Shown piece after piece: positions 16,816 to 25,561 of a stretch of 64,000 nucleotides of DNA (positions within the stretch are counted from its first letter, which is position 1; the number at the start of each line of letters is the position of its first letter). Source of the DNA: Bacillus sp. FJAT-25509 (lineage in GTDB: Bacteria > Bacillota > Bacilli > Bacillales > Bacillaceae_G); NCBI RefSeq assembly GCF_001420605.1, contig NZ_LJIZ01000007.1:62001-126000 (forward strand), read 5' to 3'. A model generated the notes under the pieces. It saw only the letters and a program-made list of their open reading frames with translations. It ran no database searches and was not told the DNA's origin. The position numbers and the translations under genes were made by a program.

Positions 16816-19800
16816 ATGAAGAAAGTTATAGAAGGGACCATGCAAAGAGCAATTTTAATGCTCGTTTGTGTCGTTATGATTGTTGCTTGGGGTGCTATTT
16901 CAGCTTACCAAATGCAACGTGATTATTTACCGGGTATTAATAATACGACTCTTACAGTTAGCATGCGTCTACCTATGTACCAGGCTGATCAAGTAAAACA
17001 AAATATAACCAATAGTCTCGAAAGTGCTGTTAGAACAACAGAAGGATTACAAGATATTGAAACAAGCTCTTATGATGGTGGAGTTTTTATGAGTCTGTAT
17101 TTCCCAATGAATACAGATATGAAGCAAGCCGAAGTTGATGTGAATAGAGCTTTAGAAAATGCGGACATTCCTCCGACAATTACATCTAAACCTCTAGTAA
17201 CAAGACTTACAACTAGTTCATTTCCTATTTTAACCTACAGTTTAACTAGTGATAAATTAGATGACAATACATTAAAATCAATTACACAAATGGATATTGT
17301 ACAGCACCTTAAAACGGTTCCTGGTGTATCTGATGTATCAGTATTCGGTGGAGCAAAGGACGGATATGTACTAACTGTTAGAACGAAAGACCTAGCAAAA
17401 AATAAACTTACTTTAGACGACTTAAATAAAGCCTTAGCAGTGGCAATTCCAGCCTTCCCTGAAGGGACTATCTTACAAAACCAATTATCTATTCCAGTTA
17501 AATTTGATGGATGGAATTTAAATGAGAAACAACTCGGTGATGTAAAAATCAAAAATTCAGATGGTAATCAAATTCCACTGTCGGCATTTGCAACTGTTAC
17601 TCATGCCCTAAATGATGTAAAAACGATTGCAAGAACAGATGGAAAAACAAGTGTTCAATTAAATGTGATTAAAACGCAAAGTGCAAACATTACAGACGTA
17701 GCAAAAAATGTAAAAGAAAGAATTAAAGGTTTACAACAAGTAAAAGATGGTACTGTAAAATTAACGCCTCAATTAGACCGTGAAAAAGAATTAAATGATT
17801 CACTAAATGGTTTAATTCGCGAAGGTTTACTTGGCTGTCTTTTCTCAATGGTTTGTGTATTCTTCTTCTTCCGAAATGTTAGATCAACATTAACCATTGC
17901 AATTTCATTACCAATTTCTTTATTAGCTACAACAGCTATTCTAAAATCAATGGGCATTACACTTAATATCTTAACCGTTTCAGGTTTAATTGTTGCAATG
18001 GGACGTATTGTTGATGATTCCATCGTTATCCTTGATAATATGTACCGTAAAAGAGAACAAAACCCTGATAAATCATTACTATTTTCATTAAGTTCGGCAG
18101 TTTATGAAATGACACCTGCTATTTTAGCATCTACACTTACGACAATTGCTGTTTATATTCCAATTGCCTTTGTAGGTGGAACAATCAGTGCTTCATATAG
18201 CGGTTTTGCATGGTCAGTTGTTATCTCTTTAATTATATCGTTCTTTGTAGCAATTCTTGTTATTCCAGCACTTGCACTAATGGGTTGGAAAAATAATACA
18301 AAGAAAACAAAAGCTGTTTCGTTAGAACCAATCATGCAGCCGATCTTAAAAAATACGATTAAAAAGAAAAAATTAACTATTTCTATATCCGTACTATTAT
18401 TTATTTTTGCTGCAGCATATGGATCATTTTTACCAGTATCATTCTTGCCAACTGCTAAAACTGGCCAAGTCGCAATTAAACTTGATTTACCTCAAGGAAG
18501 CACATTAATGCAAGTTGATACAGAAGTTCAAAAAGTGGAAAATCAATTAAAAGAAAACCCTAAAGTAAAGTCGTATACTGCTAATTTTGGTTCGACTAAT
18601 ACGCCTCAAGGTGACGATGTATTCGACCAAGGTGGTGGTTTCCTACAAAAACCTAATGTAGCGAATCTATCAGTTGTTTTAAAAGACTCAAAAGATGCAG
18701 ATTCAATCATTAAACAACTTGGAAATCAACTTCCAAAATTATCTAATAACGTAGCTTATACTGTTTCAAGTACAAGTATTGCCGGTGATGATTCTTTATT
18801 GAAAGTCATATTTACTGGCTCTGATCAAGCTACACTAGACAAGATTGCAGACCAAATGAGATCAAAACTTGTGAAGATTGATGGATTAAGTATTGATGGA
18901 AAAGTAGATTTAACATCTGGTCTTCCAAAATATAAAATTACATTTAATCAACAAGCAATTGATCAAAATGGAATTCAATTAGCAGATGTAATGAAAGTGA
19001 TTAACCGTTATATGTCACAGTCAAAAGATGCTACATTTGTAGTTGACCATGTAAGTCTGCCAGTTGATATGTATCTTGATCAAATTAGTAGTGGAAAAAC
19101 ACAAGTACAATTAAATGCATCACCAGAAGATGTCATCAATTCGCTTAAAAATGAAACTTTCCTAACAAGCAGTAATAAAGCTGTCAAACTTGAACAAATT
19201 GCATCTATTACGAAAGATACTGCTCCTTCAACGATTAATGAACGTAATGGAGAGCCTTATTCAATCGTAACAGGTCAAATTACTTCAAATGACATTAGTA
19301 AAGTTGCCAAACAAGTTGATAACGTCATTAGTAAACAAGATCTTCCTAAAGGAGTAAGTTACTCTATGGGAGGTATTACTCAACAAGTTAAAGATATGAT
19401 TTTTGATATGTCGATTGCCGTAGCCTTCTCTATACTTTTAGTTATGGTCATTACTTCATCATTATTCAAAGGCTGGAGAGCTCCAGTTTCTGTATTATTA
19501 AGCATTCCTCTAGCATTAAGTGGTGTTGTCATCTCTTTAGTAATAGTAGGAGGAGAATGGAATTTAGCAGCATTAATTGGAGTCTTAATGTTAACAGGAA
19601 TTGTAGTGACAAATGGGATCGTACTAGTTGATAAAATTGAACGTAATCGCAAAAACGGTATGAATATTGAAGACGCCGTTATCTCTGGTAGTCTTTCAAG
19701 GATTAGACCTATCTTAATTACAGCAACAACAACGATTTTAACACTATTACCACTAGCATTTTCACATCAAGGTGATACTGTCATTTCACAAACATTAGGA

Positions 19801-19932
19801 ATTGTAGTAATCGGTGGGATGATCACCTCTACTTTAAATAGCTTTTTAGTAATACCAATCATTTATCAATGGTTGCATAAAAAACAGTCAAATAAGAAAG
19901 TAATTTCAACTGAGGAAGTTAATTCACTTTAA
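16816..19932 (+). CDS. RND-family efflux transporter (AcrB/SwrC-like)
   Basis: 1038 residues with the RND layout: TM1 at about 12-30, a large extracytoplasmic loop, TM2-6 at about 330-490, a second loop, and TM8-12 at about 860-1020. The RND motifs GRIVDDSIVILDNMYR (carrying the proton-relay aspartates) and a C-terminal LTGIVVTNGIVLVDKIE are clear. AGGAGGT precedes the ATG. No membrane-fusion or outer-membrane partner is present, as expected in a Gram-positive. Probable export of surfactants, peptides or drugs. Divergent from a two-component system, its likely regulator. Confidence 0.9.
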   Translation: MKKVIEGTMQRAILMLVCVVMIVAWGAISAYQMQRDYLPGINNTTLTVSMRLPMYQADQVKQNITNSLESAVRTTEGLQDIETSSYDGGVFMSLYFPMNTDMKQAEVDVNRALENADIPPTITSKPLVTRLTTSSFPILTYSLTSDKLDDNTLKSITQMDIVQHLKTVPGVSDVSVFGGAKDGYVLTVRTKDLAKNKLTLDDLNKALAVAIPAFPEGTILQNQLSIPVKFDGWNLNEKQLGDVKIKNSDGNQIPLSAFATVTHALNDVKTIARTDGKTSVQLNVIKTQSANITDVAKNVKERIKGLQQVKDGTVKLTPQLDREKELNDSLNGLIREGLLGCLFSMVCVFFFFRNVRSTLTIAISLPISLLATTAILKSMGITLNILTVSGLIVAMGRIVDDSIVILDNMYRKREQNPDKSLLFSLSSAVYEMTPAILASTLTTIAVYIPIAFVGGTISASYSGFAWSVVISLIISFFVAILVIPALALMGWKNNTKKTKAVSLEPIMQPILKNTIKKKKLTISISVLLFIFAAAYGSFLPVSFLPTAKTGQVAIKLDLPQGSTLMQVDTEVQKVENQLKENPKVKSYTANFGSTNTPQGDDVFDQGGGFLQKPNVANLSVVLKDSKDADSIIKQLGNQLPKLSNNVAYTVSSTSIAGDDSLLKVIFTGSDQATLDKIADQMRSKLVKIDGLSIDGKVDLTSGLPKYKITFNQQAIDQNGIQLADVMKVINRYMSQSKDATFVVDHVSLPVDMYLDQISSGKTQVQLNASPEDVINSLKNETFLTSSNKAVKLEQIASITKDTAPSTINERNGEPYSIVTGQITSNDISKVAKQVDNVISKQDLPKGVSYSMGGITQQVKDMIFDMSIAVAFSILLVMVITSSLFKGWRAPVSVLLSIPLALSGVVISLVIVGGEWNLAALIGVLMLTGIVVTNGIVLVDKIERNRKNGMNIEDAVISGSLSRIRPILITATTTILTLLPLAFSHQGDTVISQTLGIVVIGGMITSTLNSFLVIPIIYQWLHKKQSNKKVISTEEVNSL

Positions 19933-19940
19933 TTAAACTA

Positions 19941-19980
19941 AAAAGGTAACTCTAATTTTTGGAGAGTTACCTTTTTTATT
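19941..19980 (+). terminator. Terminator of the RND gene
   Basis: AAGGTAACTCT and AGAGTTACCTT form the stem, followed by TTTTTTATT. Confidence 0.9.
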
Positions 19981-20132
19981 TTTAGAATTATATTTTTTGG
20001 ACTAACATCTTGTACATATTTTCATCTAAATAAATAAAGTAAATATAGTCAAAGACACTGACAAGCTGTCCTATTTGTACATATTGATAGTTTGAAGACC
20101 TAAATAATTCAATTTTAATGGGTGATTTTTTA

Positions 20133-21167
20133 ATGAAAGATATACGTAAGCCAATTAAACCAATGTGTCCGCCCAGTCCTCCGTGTCCTCCAATTCCGCC
20201 TAAGCCACCGATCCCGCCGAGTCCGCCTAAGCCGCCGAGTCCACCGAGCCCGCCGAAACCACCGAGCCCGCCGAAACCACCGAAACCACCGAGCCCACCG
20301 AGTCCGCCGTGTCCTCCATGTCGACCGTGCCCGCCGTGTCCGCCGTGCCCTCCATGTCCACCATGCAAATGTTGTTGCGAACATAAGAGATGCGATTGTC
20401 ATGAGCACAAGAAATGCGACTGCTGCGAACACATGAGATGCGATTGTCATGAGCACAAGAAATGTGATTGCTGCGAACACATGAGATGCAATTGTCATGA
20501 ACATAAGAAATGTAATTGCTGTGAACACAAGAAATGCGATTGTCATGAGCACAAGAAATGTAATTGCTGTGAACACAAAAAATGCGATTGTCATGAGCAC
20601 AAGAAATGTGATTGCCACGAGCACAAGAAATGTAATTGCTGTGAACACAAGAAATGCGATTGTCATGAACACAAAAAATGTGATTGTCATGAGCACAAGA
20701 AATGTGATTGCTGTGAACACAAGAAATGCGATTGTCACGAACACAAGAAATGTGATTGTCATGAGCACAAGAAATGTGATTGCTGTATTAAGGTGAATAT
20801 AAATATTAATTGTTGTTGCAAAACAGATAAGAAAACTCGAAAACATTCCGACAGGCATAAATGTGATTGCTGTGAAGACCATGAATGCGACTGCTGCGAA
20901 GACCATGAATGTGACTGCTGCGAAGACCATGAATGTGACTGCTGTGAAGACCATGAATGCGACTGCTGCGAAGACCATGAATGCGACTGCTGCGAAGACC
21001 ATGAATGTGATTGCTGCGAAGACCATGAGTGTGACAGCTGTGAACACAAGAATTGCGATTGCTGTACAGATGTAATCGCTAAAATATTACGTGCTATCCA
21101 AAATGGTCAATCACCATCTCATTGTGATAGACAAATTATTATTAATATCAACATTAACGATAAATAA
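20133..21167 (+). CDS. Proline-rich then Cys/His-rich octapeptide-repeat protein, unknown function
   Basis: 344 residues from the ATG at 20133, which has GGTGAT six to seven bases upstream; a further ATG at 20118 has no site. Three parts. First, residues about 7-85 are Pro-rich (PPSPPKPP, then PPCPPC repeats). Second, about 16 octapeptides CDCHEHKK or CDCCEHKK, basic. Third, after a linker containing VNININCCCK, seven near-perfect CDCCEDHE octapeptides, acidic, and a variant. The C-terminal domain IAKILRAIQNG...IIININI repeats the NINI theme. About 80 residues, near one quarter, are cysteine by hand count. No signal peptide. It may be a spore-coat or metal-binding protein; I recognise no family. 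The repeat is 24 bases in DNA with silent variation, so selection is on protein. Confidence 0.75.
   Translation: MKDIRKPIKPMCPPSPPCPPIPPKPPIPPSPPKPPSPPSPPKPPSPPKPPKPPSPPSPPCPPCRPCPPCPPCPPCPPCKCCCEHKRCDCHEHKKCDCCEHMRCDCHEHKKCDCCEHMRCNCHEHKKCNCCEHKKCDCHEHKKCNCCEHKKCDCHEHKKCDCHEHKKCNCCEHKKCDCHEHKKCDCHEHKKCDCCEHKKCDCHEHKKCDCHEHKKCDCCIKVNININCCCKTDKKTRKHSDRHKCDCCEDHECDCCEDHECDCCEDHECDCCEDHECDCCEDHECDCCEDHECDCCEDHECDSCEHKNCDCCTDVIAKILRAIQNGQSPSHCDRQIIINININDK
20390..21062. repeat. Two blocks of 24-bp coding repeats
   Basis: Block one (20392 to about 20785) is a 24-base unit encoding C-D/N-C-H/C-E-H-K-K with alternating CDCC and CDCH types. Block two (20869-21060) encodes CDCCEDHE seven times plus CDSCEHKN. 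Third-base changes (tgt/tgc, gat/gac) separate most copies, so the copies are old or selected at protein level. Copy number is likely to vary between strains. Confidence 0.9.
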
Positions 21168-21213
21168 GCAATTACCCAAAATGAATCCGCCCCAAACATT
21201 GGCAAAAAAAAAT

Positions 21214-21250
21214 AGAGTGAAGAAACCTAGTGTTTCTCACTCTTTTTATT
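21214..21250. terminator. Bidirectional terminator
   Basis: AGAGTGA (21214-21220) pairs with TCACTCT (21237-21243), extended by GAAAC/GTTTC with one bulge; A run before, T-rich run after. Lies between the convergent repeat-protein and 111-residue genes. Confidence 0.75.
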
Positions 21251-21581
21251 TATTGAAATCGTTTTTCCTTGTTGAATTGCCTTTTATTTCATCTAATGAA
21301 TTAAAATAGAGCTCAATTTCATTCATTTTTAGTTGAATATCTTTAATTGCATCTTCCAATATTTTTGTTAAATCATTTTGTACTTGTTTAATAACTTCAT
21401 CATTTTCTAGACCATCATAACGGATAATACGTTTAACTTTTAGTTCTTCAAGTGCCATCTTCATTTCGATCTTTGTAACAATTTCTTGCGTTAAACGATT
21501 GATGTTTTTTTCAAAGTATTTTTCTTTAGCTTGTCTTATTTCAGTAGTAGTATTTGATTGTTCGAAATTCAATCCATACAC
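21246..21581 (-). CDS. Hypothetical 111-residue helical protein
   Basis: No family recognised. Charged and predicted almost wholly helical with heptad-like spacing (EKYFEKNINRLTQEIVTKIEM, then IKDIQLKMNEIELYFNSL), so probably coiled coil. GATGGGGTG precedes the ATG. Convergent with the Cys-rich repeat gene; a functional link is not shown. Confidence 0.65.
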   Translation of the reverse strand: MYGLNFEQSNTTTEIRQAKEKYFEKNINRLTQEIVTKIEMKMALEELKVKRIIRYDGLENDEVIKQVQNDLTKILEDAIKDIQLKMNEIELYFNSLDEIKGNSTRKNDFNK

Positions 21582-21815
21582 ACCCCATCATTAAATTATC
21601 ACATATCAATATATGCAAAATTTTAGGAAATGGAACAAGCCAAAATAAAAACTCATGATTATTTTTGCAGTAAGTAATCCAGCGAAATAAAATAGTGTCA
21701 TATCGCTTTTTACTGTGGTAATTATTAAAATATTCTTATTTTACTAAATTAATGATTTACATTGTTTCCTATTTTAACTACTATCAAATTAGTAAATAAA
21801 AGAAAGGTAGATTTG

Positions 21816-22583
21816 ATGATATTCCATATTGATCCATCGTTATTAGTAACTTTAATTGTATTTGGATTTTTAGCTGCATTTATTGATTCTGTAGTTGGAG
21901 GCGGTGGGCTAATTACTTTACCAGTATTATTATTTACTGGTCTATCTCCAGCAGCTGCAGTCGCAACGAACAAATTAGCTGGGTCAATCGGCTCTTTAAC
22001 GAGCACAATCATGTTCTATCGATCTGGAAAGCTTGATTTGAAATCCGTCTATAAGTTATTCCCACTCACCTTTATTGGTTCGATTTTGGGAGCTTGGACG
22101 GTTCATTTAATAGACCCTACTGTACTTAAGCCACTTATGCTCGTGATGCTTGCTGCTGTTGCAGTTTATACTATTTTTAAGAAAAACTGGGGAGATACTA
22201 CTTCTAATATAAAGATGTCAGCTACTCGGATCATTCTGTTTATGCTTTTAATTTTTGGTATTGGTTTTTACGATGGATTCATTGGTCCTGGAACAGGATC
22301 ATTCTTAATATTCGCTTTTTTAATGATGGGATTTGATTTTTTAAAGGCGGCAGGTAATGCAAAGTTTTTAAATTTTGGAAGTAATATAGCTGCATTATTA
22401 ATGTTTATGTATTTAGGACAAATTCATTATGCATATGGTTTAGCTATGGGACTTGCACAAATAGCTGGTGCCATTTGTGGATCAAAATTTGCGATTAAGA
22501 AAGGTAGTGGCTACGTTCGAGTCCTTTTTATCACAGTAACCTTCTTATTATTAGCAAAAAATACATTTGATTATCTTCATTAA
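21816..22583 (+). CDS. TSUP family (TauE/SafE) putative anion exporter
   Basis: 255 residues, eight or so helices in two repeats: AFIDSVVGGGGLITLPVLL in the first half and FYDGFIGPGTGSFLIFAF in the second, the paired glycine-rich signatures of TauE/SafE. Start at 21816 with AAAGGTAG; the frame also extends 18 codons upstream without a site. Members export sulfite or sulfoacetate-type anions. It borders an island with two TauD-like dioxygenases, so sulfite export is attractive but unproved. Confidence 0.9.
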   Translation: MIFHIDPSLLVTLIVFGFLAAFIDSVVGGGGLITLPVLLFTGLSPAAAVATNKLAGSIGSLTSTIMFYRSGKLDLKSVYKLFPLTFIGSILGAWTVHLIDPTVLKPLMLVMLAAVAVYTIFKKNWGDTTSNIKMSATRIILFMLLIFGIGFYDGFIGPGTGSFLIFAFLMMGFDFLKAAGNAKFLNFGSNIAALLMFMYLGQIHYAYGLAMGLAQIAGAICGSKFAIKKGSGYVRVLFITVTFLLLAKNTFDYLH

Positions 22584-22617
22584 GATAATTAAAAAACGAA
22601 TCTAGATTATAAACTAA

Positions 22618-22661
22618 AATGGTAAGCAATTCTTCGGTGAATTTGCTTACCATTTCTTTTA
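22618..22661. terminator. Terminator between TSUP and thiolase genes
   Basis: AATGGTAAGCAA pairs with TTGCTTACCATT around a TTCG-containing loop, followed by TCTTTT. Confidence 0.85.
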
Positions 22662-22667
22662 AATAGA

Positions 22668-23843
22668 TTATACAGCTTCTATGATCATTGAAACTCCTTG
22701 TCCACCACCTACACATAAAGTCGCTAGCCCAATTTGTTTCTTTTGACGTATTAATTCATGTAATAAAGTAACTACAATTCTAGTACCAGAACAGCCGATT
22801 GGATGCCCTAATGCAATAGCTCCTCCATTTACATTAATAATCTCCTCTGATATACCTAATTCTTTATTTACTGCTAGCACTTGTGCAGCGAATGCTTCAT
22901 TAATCTCAGCCAATTCAATATCCTGTATTGTTAGTTTTGCTCGTTGTAGTGCTTTTTGTGTTGCTGGAACAGGACCAATTCCCATAATCGAAGGAGCAAC
23001 AGCAGCGCTTGCTACCGAACGAATTTTGGCAAGCGGTTTTAAACCATATTCTCTCACTGCTTGTTCAGATGCAATAATAACAGCAGCTGCACCATCATTT
23101 AATGATGAAGCATTTCCAGCTGTCACTGTTCCATTCTCTTTAAAAGCTGCTTTAAGAGTTTGTAGTTTCTCTAGACTAGTATTTTTTATGTTCTCATCTT
23201 CTTTAAATAAAATGGGACCTTGTTTCGTTTTAATCGTAACTGGAACAATTTCTTTTTCAAATTTGCCCTGTTCCCTAGCTCTAATCGCTTTTTGCTGACT
23301 TTCTAAAGCAAAAATGTCCTGCACCTCTCGTGATATACGATAGTCTTCAACTAAATTTTCAGCTGTAACTCCCATATGATAACCTTCTATTGCACAGTGA
23401 AGTCCGTCATGAAAAATTGCATCTACTGTCTTTAGGTCTCCCATCTTTTGTCCCCATCTTGCATTCATGACTAAATGTGGGACATTACTCATACTTTCCG
23501 TCCCTCCAGCAATTACAACATTCGAATCTCCAGCTAGTATTTGATGATAGGCTAATGTGATTGCTCGTAGTCCAGATGCACATTGTTTATCAATTGTAAT
23601 AGCTGGTATCGAAACAGGTAAGCCAGCATTAATTGCGGCTTGTCTTGCTGGATTTCCTTTAAGCCCTGACTTTAGAACATTCCCTAATATTACTTCATCA
23701 ATACAATCAGCAGATAGACCAGATCTTTGCCATACCTCCTTAATAACTGTTGATGCAAGCTGTATCGCACCTACATTTTTTAATGAGCCTCCGAAACACC
23801 CAATTGGAGTTCGTAGTGCCTCAACTAAATAAACATTCTGCAT
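22668..23843 (-). CDS. Acetyl-CoA acyltransferase (thiolase)
   Basis: 391 residues, usual thiolase length. Nucleophile C88 in DKQCASGLRAI, NGGAIALGHPIGCSGTR carrying the active-site histidine, and C-terminal CVGGGQG with the second catalytic cysteine. All residues needed for thiolysis of 3-ketoacyl-CoA or acetoacetyl-CoA condensation are present. Lies 32 bases after an SDR in the same direction; the pair is expressed from LysR-type promoter A. Probably the carbon-carbon cleaving step of the island's pathway. Confidence 0.93.
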   Translation of the reverse strand: MQNVYLVEALRTPIGCFGGSLKNVGAIQLASTVIKEVWQRSGLSADCIDEVILGNVLKSGLKGNPARQAAINAGLPVSIPAITIDKQCASGLRAITLAYHQILAGDSNVVIAGGTESMSNVPHLVMNARWGQKMGDLKTVDAIFHDGLHCAIEGYHMGVTAENLVEDYRISREVQDIFALESQQKAIRAREQGKFEKEIVPVTIKTKQGPILFKEDENIKNTSLEKLQTLKAAFKENGTVTAGNASSLNDGAAAVIIASEQAVREYGLKPLAKIRSVASAAVAPSIMGIGPVPATQKALQRAKLTIQDIELAEINEAFAAQVLAVNKELGISEEIINVNGGAIALGHPIGCSGTRIVVTLLHELIRQKKQIGLATLCVGGGQGVSMIIEAV

Positions 23844-23875
23844 TCATGATCCCTCACTTCATTGTCTTAAGTTAC

Positions 23876-24658
23876 TTACACTTTTTCCTCGATCATCTTT
23901 CGGGTATAAATAGTTACCCACTTCCTTGGTAGTATTCCAACGGATTTAGCCATCAGTTTATTTTTAAAGCCTGGAATGATCACCGTTTTATTTTTCATTA
24001 AGCCTTCGAAACCACATTTGGCAACTGCTTTAGGATCCATTAAATTTTTAATAAAAATTTTTGTTCCTGTTGAAGCAAGCCCCTCAGTAAGTGGTGTCTT
24101 TGTTGACGGAGGACATAATACACTAACTTGCACCCCAGTACCTTTCAGTTCTTCAGCTATCGCTTCTGTAAAAGATAAAACATATGATTTACTTGCCCCA
24201 TACATCGACATTCGTGGAGTTGGTTGAAATGCTGCTGTTGAAGCAACGTTTAAAATTTTACCGCGTCTTTGTTTAACCATTTCATCTGCTATTAGTCTAG
24301 TTAAATATGTTAAAGAAATCATATTCAGCTGCAGACATTCTATTTCTTTCTTAATATCTAATTCTGTCATTAGCCCTAATCCGCCCGCCCCGGCATTATT
24401 AATCAAAATATCGATGCTGATTGCTTCAGTTTTCAAGTAACTATACAAGTTCTCAACAGTTTCATGGTTACTTAGATCACCGACAAAAGTATTTACTTCG
24501 ACTCCAAATTCCTTATTTAAATACTCAGCTTGTTTTTCCAACAACATCCCATCTCTGGCAACTAAGACTAAATTATAGTGTTGTCCTGCGAAAACTTTTG
24601 CAAATTCCAATCCAATGCCTTTTGTAGCACCAGTGATCAATACTGTTTCTGTTGGCAT
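23876..24658 (-). CDS. Short-chain dehydrogenase/reductase (SDR1)
   Basis: 260 residues, classical SDR: cofactor loop TGATKGIG near residue 9, NNAGAGGLG, and catalytic S with YGASK (tyrosine and lysine present). GGAGGT lies about 11 bases before the ATG. First gene of a two-gene operon with the thiolase; a hydroxyacyl or alcohol oxidation step is likely, substrate unknown. Confidence 0.9.
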   Translation of the reverse strand: MPTETVLITGATKGIGLEFAKVFAGQHYNLVLVARDGMLLEKQAEYLNKEFGVEVNTFVGDLSNHETVENLYSYLKTEAISIDILINNAGAGGLGLMTELDIKKEIECLQLNMISLTYLTRLIADEMVKQRRGKILNVASTAAFQPTPRMSMYGASKSYVLSFTEAIAEELKGTGVQVSVLCPPSTKTPLTEGLASTGTKIFIKNLMDPKAVAKCGFEGLMKNKTVIIPGFKNKLMAKSVGILPRKWVTIYTRKMIEEKV

Positions 24659-24721
24659 CTATTTATAGACCTCCTTTTATTTTAAAAATTCTAAATTTTA
24701 TAAATATTAATACATAAACTA

Positions 24722-24788
24722 ATTATACTCATAAGTAATAATTAAATAAAATTAAAGAATTTAACTTACAAGTTAGTTCTATTAATAT
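24722..24788 (-). promoter_or_regulatory. LysR-type promoter element A (drives SDR1-thiolase)
   Basis: On the minus strand: distal TTAATAGAACTAA, proximal core GTTAAATTCTTTAATTTTAT, then TATAAT (24727-24722). The A-tract core begins 26 bases from the edge of the -10 box. Poor -35 sequence, as expected for an activated promoter. One of six copies. Confidence 0.7.
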
Positions 24789-24837
24789 ATGAACAGTAAA
24801 AGATTTACTTTAATGCAGATAAGAGAATCATAAATAA

Positions 24838-24884
24838 GAAAAGAGAATCCTTTCCGTCACACGACGGTCAGATTCTCTTTTCTT
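24838..24884 (-). terminator. Terminator of the cupin gene
   Basis: AGAAAAGAGAATC and GATTCTCTTTTCT form a long stem with an inner CCGTC/GACGG hairpin; on the minus strand it follows the cupin stop and runs into T-rich sequence. Confidence 0.85.
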
Positions 24885-24894
24885 ATACTATTTA

Positions 24895-25371
24895 TTAATA
24901 TTTAGTTACATCTACAGGCTCGATTCCTTCAGCTGCACAATATTCATAGTATCTATTTAGGAATGTTTCCCAATTATCTCTAGCAAGAATTTCACCATTC
25001 TCACCTATGTAGTCTAATGTGCCTTCTACAATATTAAATGTAATAACATCTTCGTCACCTACAGCTGTAGGCGTATGTTTCGATCCAGCAGGTTCATATA
25101 CAACATCTCCTGGTTTAGAGATCCAAGACTCCTCAAGATATCTCCACGTCCCTTGAACAGTATATACAATAACTGTTCCAGGATGGAAATGTGCAGGAAG
25201 TTGCATTTTTGCTGGTACATATAATAAAGTAAGTGTTTGTCCTGTTACAGGGTTTGCTTTAAGTAATTTAAATTTTGAATCACCAAAATAAGGAATCCAA
25301 GGCAATTCGTCTACATTAATATTTCCAGCATGGTGCACTACTACTTCTTTTATTCCCTTTATATTACTCAC
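24895..25371 (-). CDS. Cupin-domain protein, 2,4'-dihydroxyacetophenone dioxygenase-like
   Basis: 158 residues, one cupin barrel. Likely metal ligands are in PAHFHPGTVIVYTVQG and the later GSKHTP. The layout, with PYFGDSKFKLLKANPVTGQ and the C-terminal ENGEILARDNW, resembles proteins labelled 2,4'-dihydroxyacetophenone dioxygenase family, which cleave an aliphatic C-C bond next to an aromatic ring. Start is GTG with AGAGGGGAT upstream. Single-gene unit under promoter F and closed by its own terminator. The catalytic role is inferred. Confidence 0.75.
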   Translation of the reverse strand: MSNIKGIKEVVVHHAGNINVDELPWIPYFGDSKFKLLKANPVTGQTLTLLYVPAKMQLPAHFHPGTVIVYTVQGTWRYLEESWISKPGDVVYEPAGSKHTPTAVGDEDVITFNIVEGTLDYIGENGEILARDNWETFLNRYYEYCAAEGIEPVDVTKY

Positions 25372-25468
25372 TTATATCCCCTCTTCCAACTTATGTTTTT
25401 TAAATTCGTCTATAGTAGTCCCTTACATCGGTAAGAGCACTTTAAACTACTTCGAATTCGTTATTATC

Positions 25469-25535
25469 AGTATATTTGTAATTTTCTGTAAAGTAAAATT
25501 AGTATTTTTAACTTGTATTTAAGTTTCACTAATTT
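25469..25535 (-). promoter_or_regulatory. LysR-type promoter element F (drives the cupin gene)
   Basis: Minus strand: distal TTAGTGAAACTTA, proximal GTTAAAAATACTAATTTTA, then TATACT (25474-25469). The proximal dyad is the most diverged of the six, but spacing to the -10 box is the same. Confidence 0.65.
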
Positions 25536-25561
25536 ACATCACTAATTTATTGTGATGAAAT

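Noticed and set aside
19988-20368. Minus-strand frame rich in Gly-Gly-X, looking like a collagen-like protein
   Set aside because: It is the exact complement of the CCN-rich proline codons of the plus-strand gene. It has no ribosome site, and the plus frame alone explains the full repeat region.
20130-21047. Long hydrophobic minus-strand frame across the repeats
   Set aside because: Mirror of the Cys/His codons in the repeats; no ribosome site and no sensible protein pattern beyond the repeat itself.
20392-21060. Regular 24-base repeats that might suggest a CRISPR array or minisatellite
   Set aside because: There are no unique spacers; the units are contiguous codons of an octapeptide in a single open frame.
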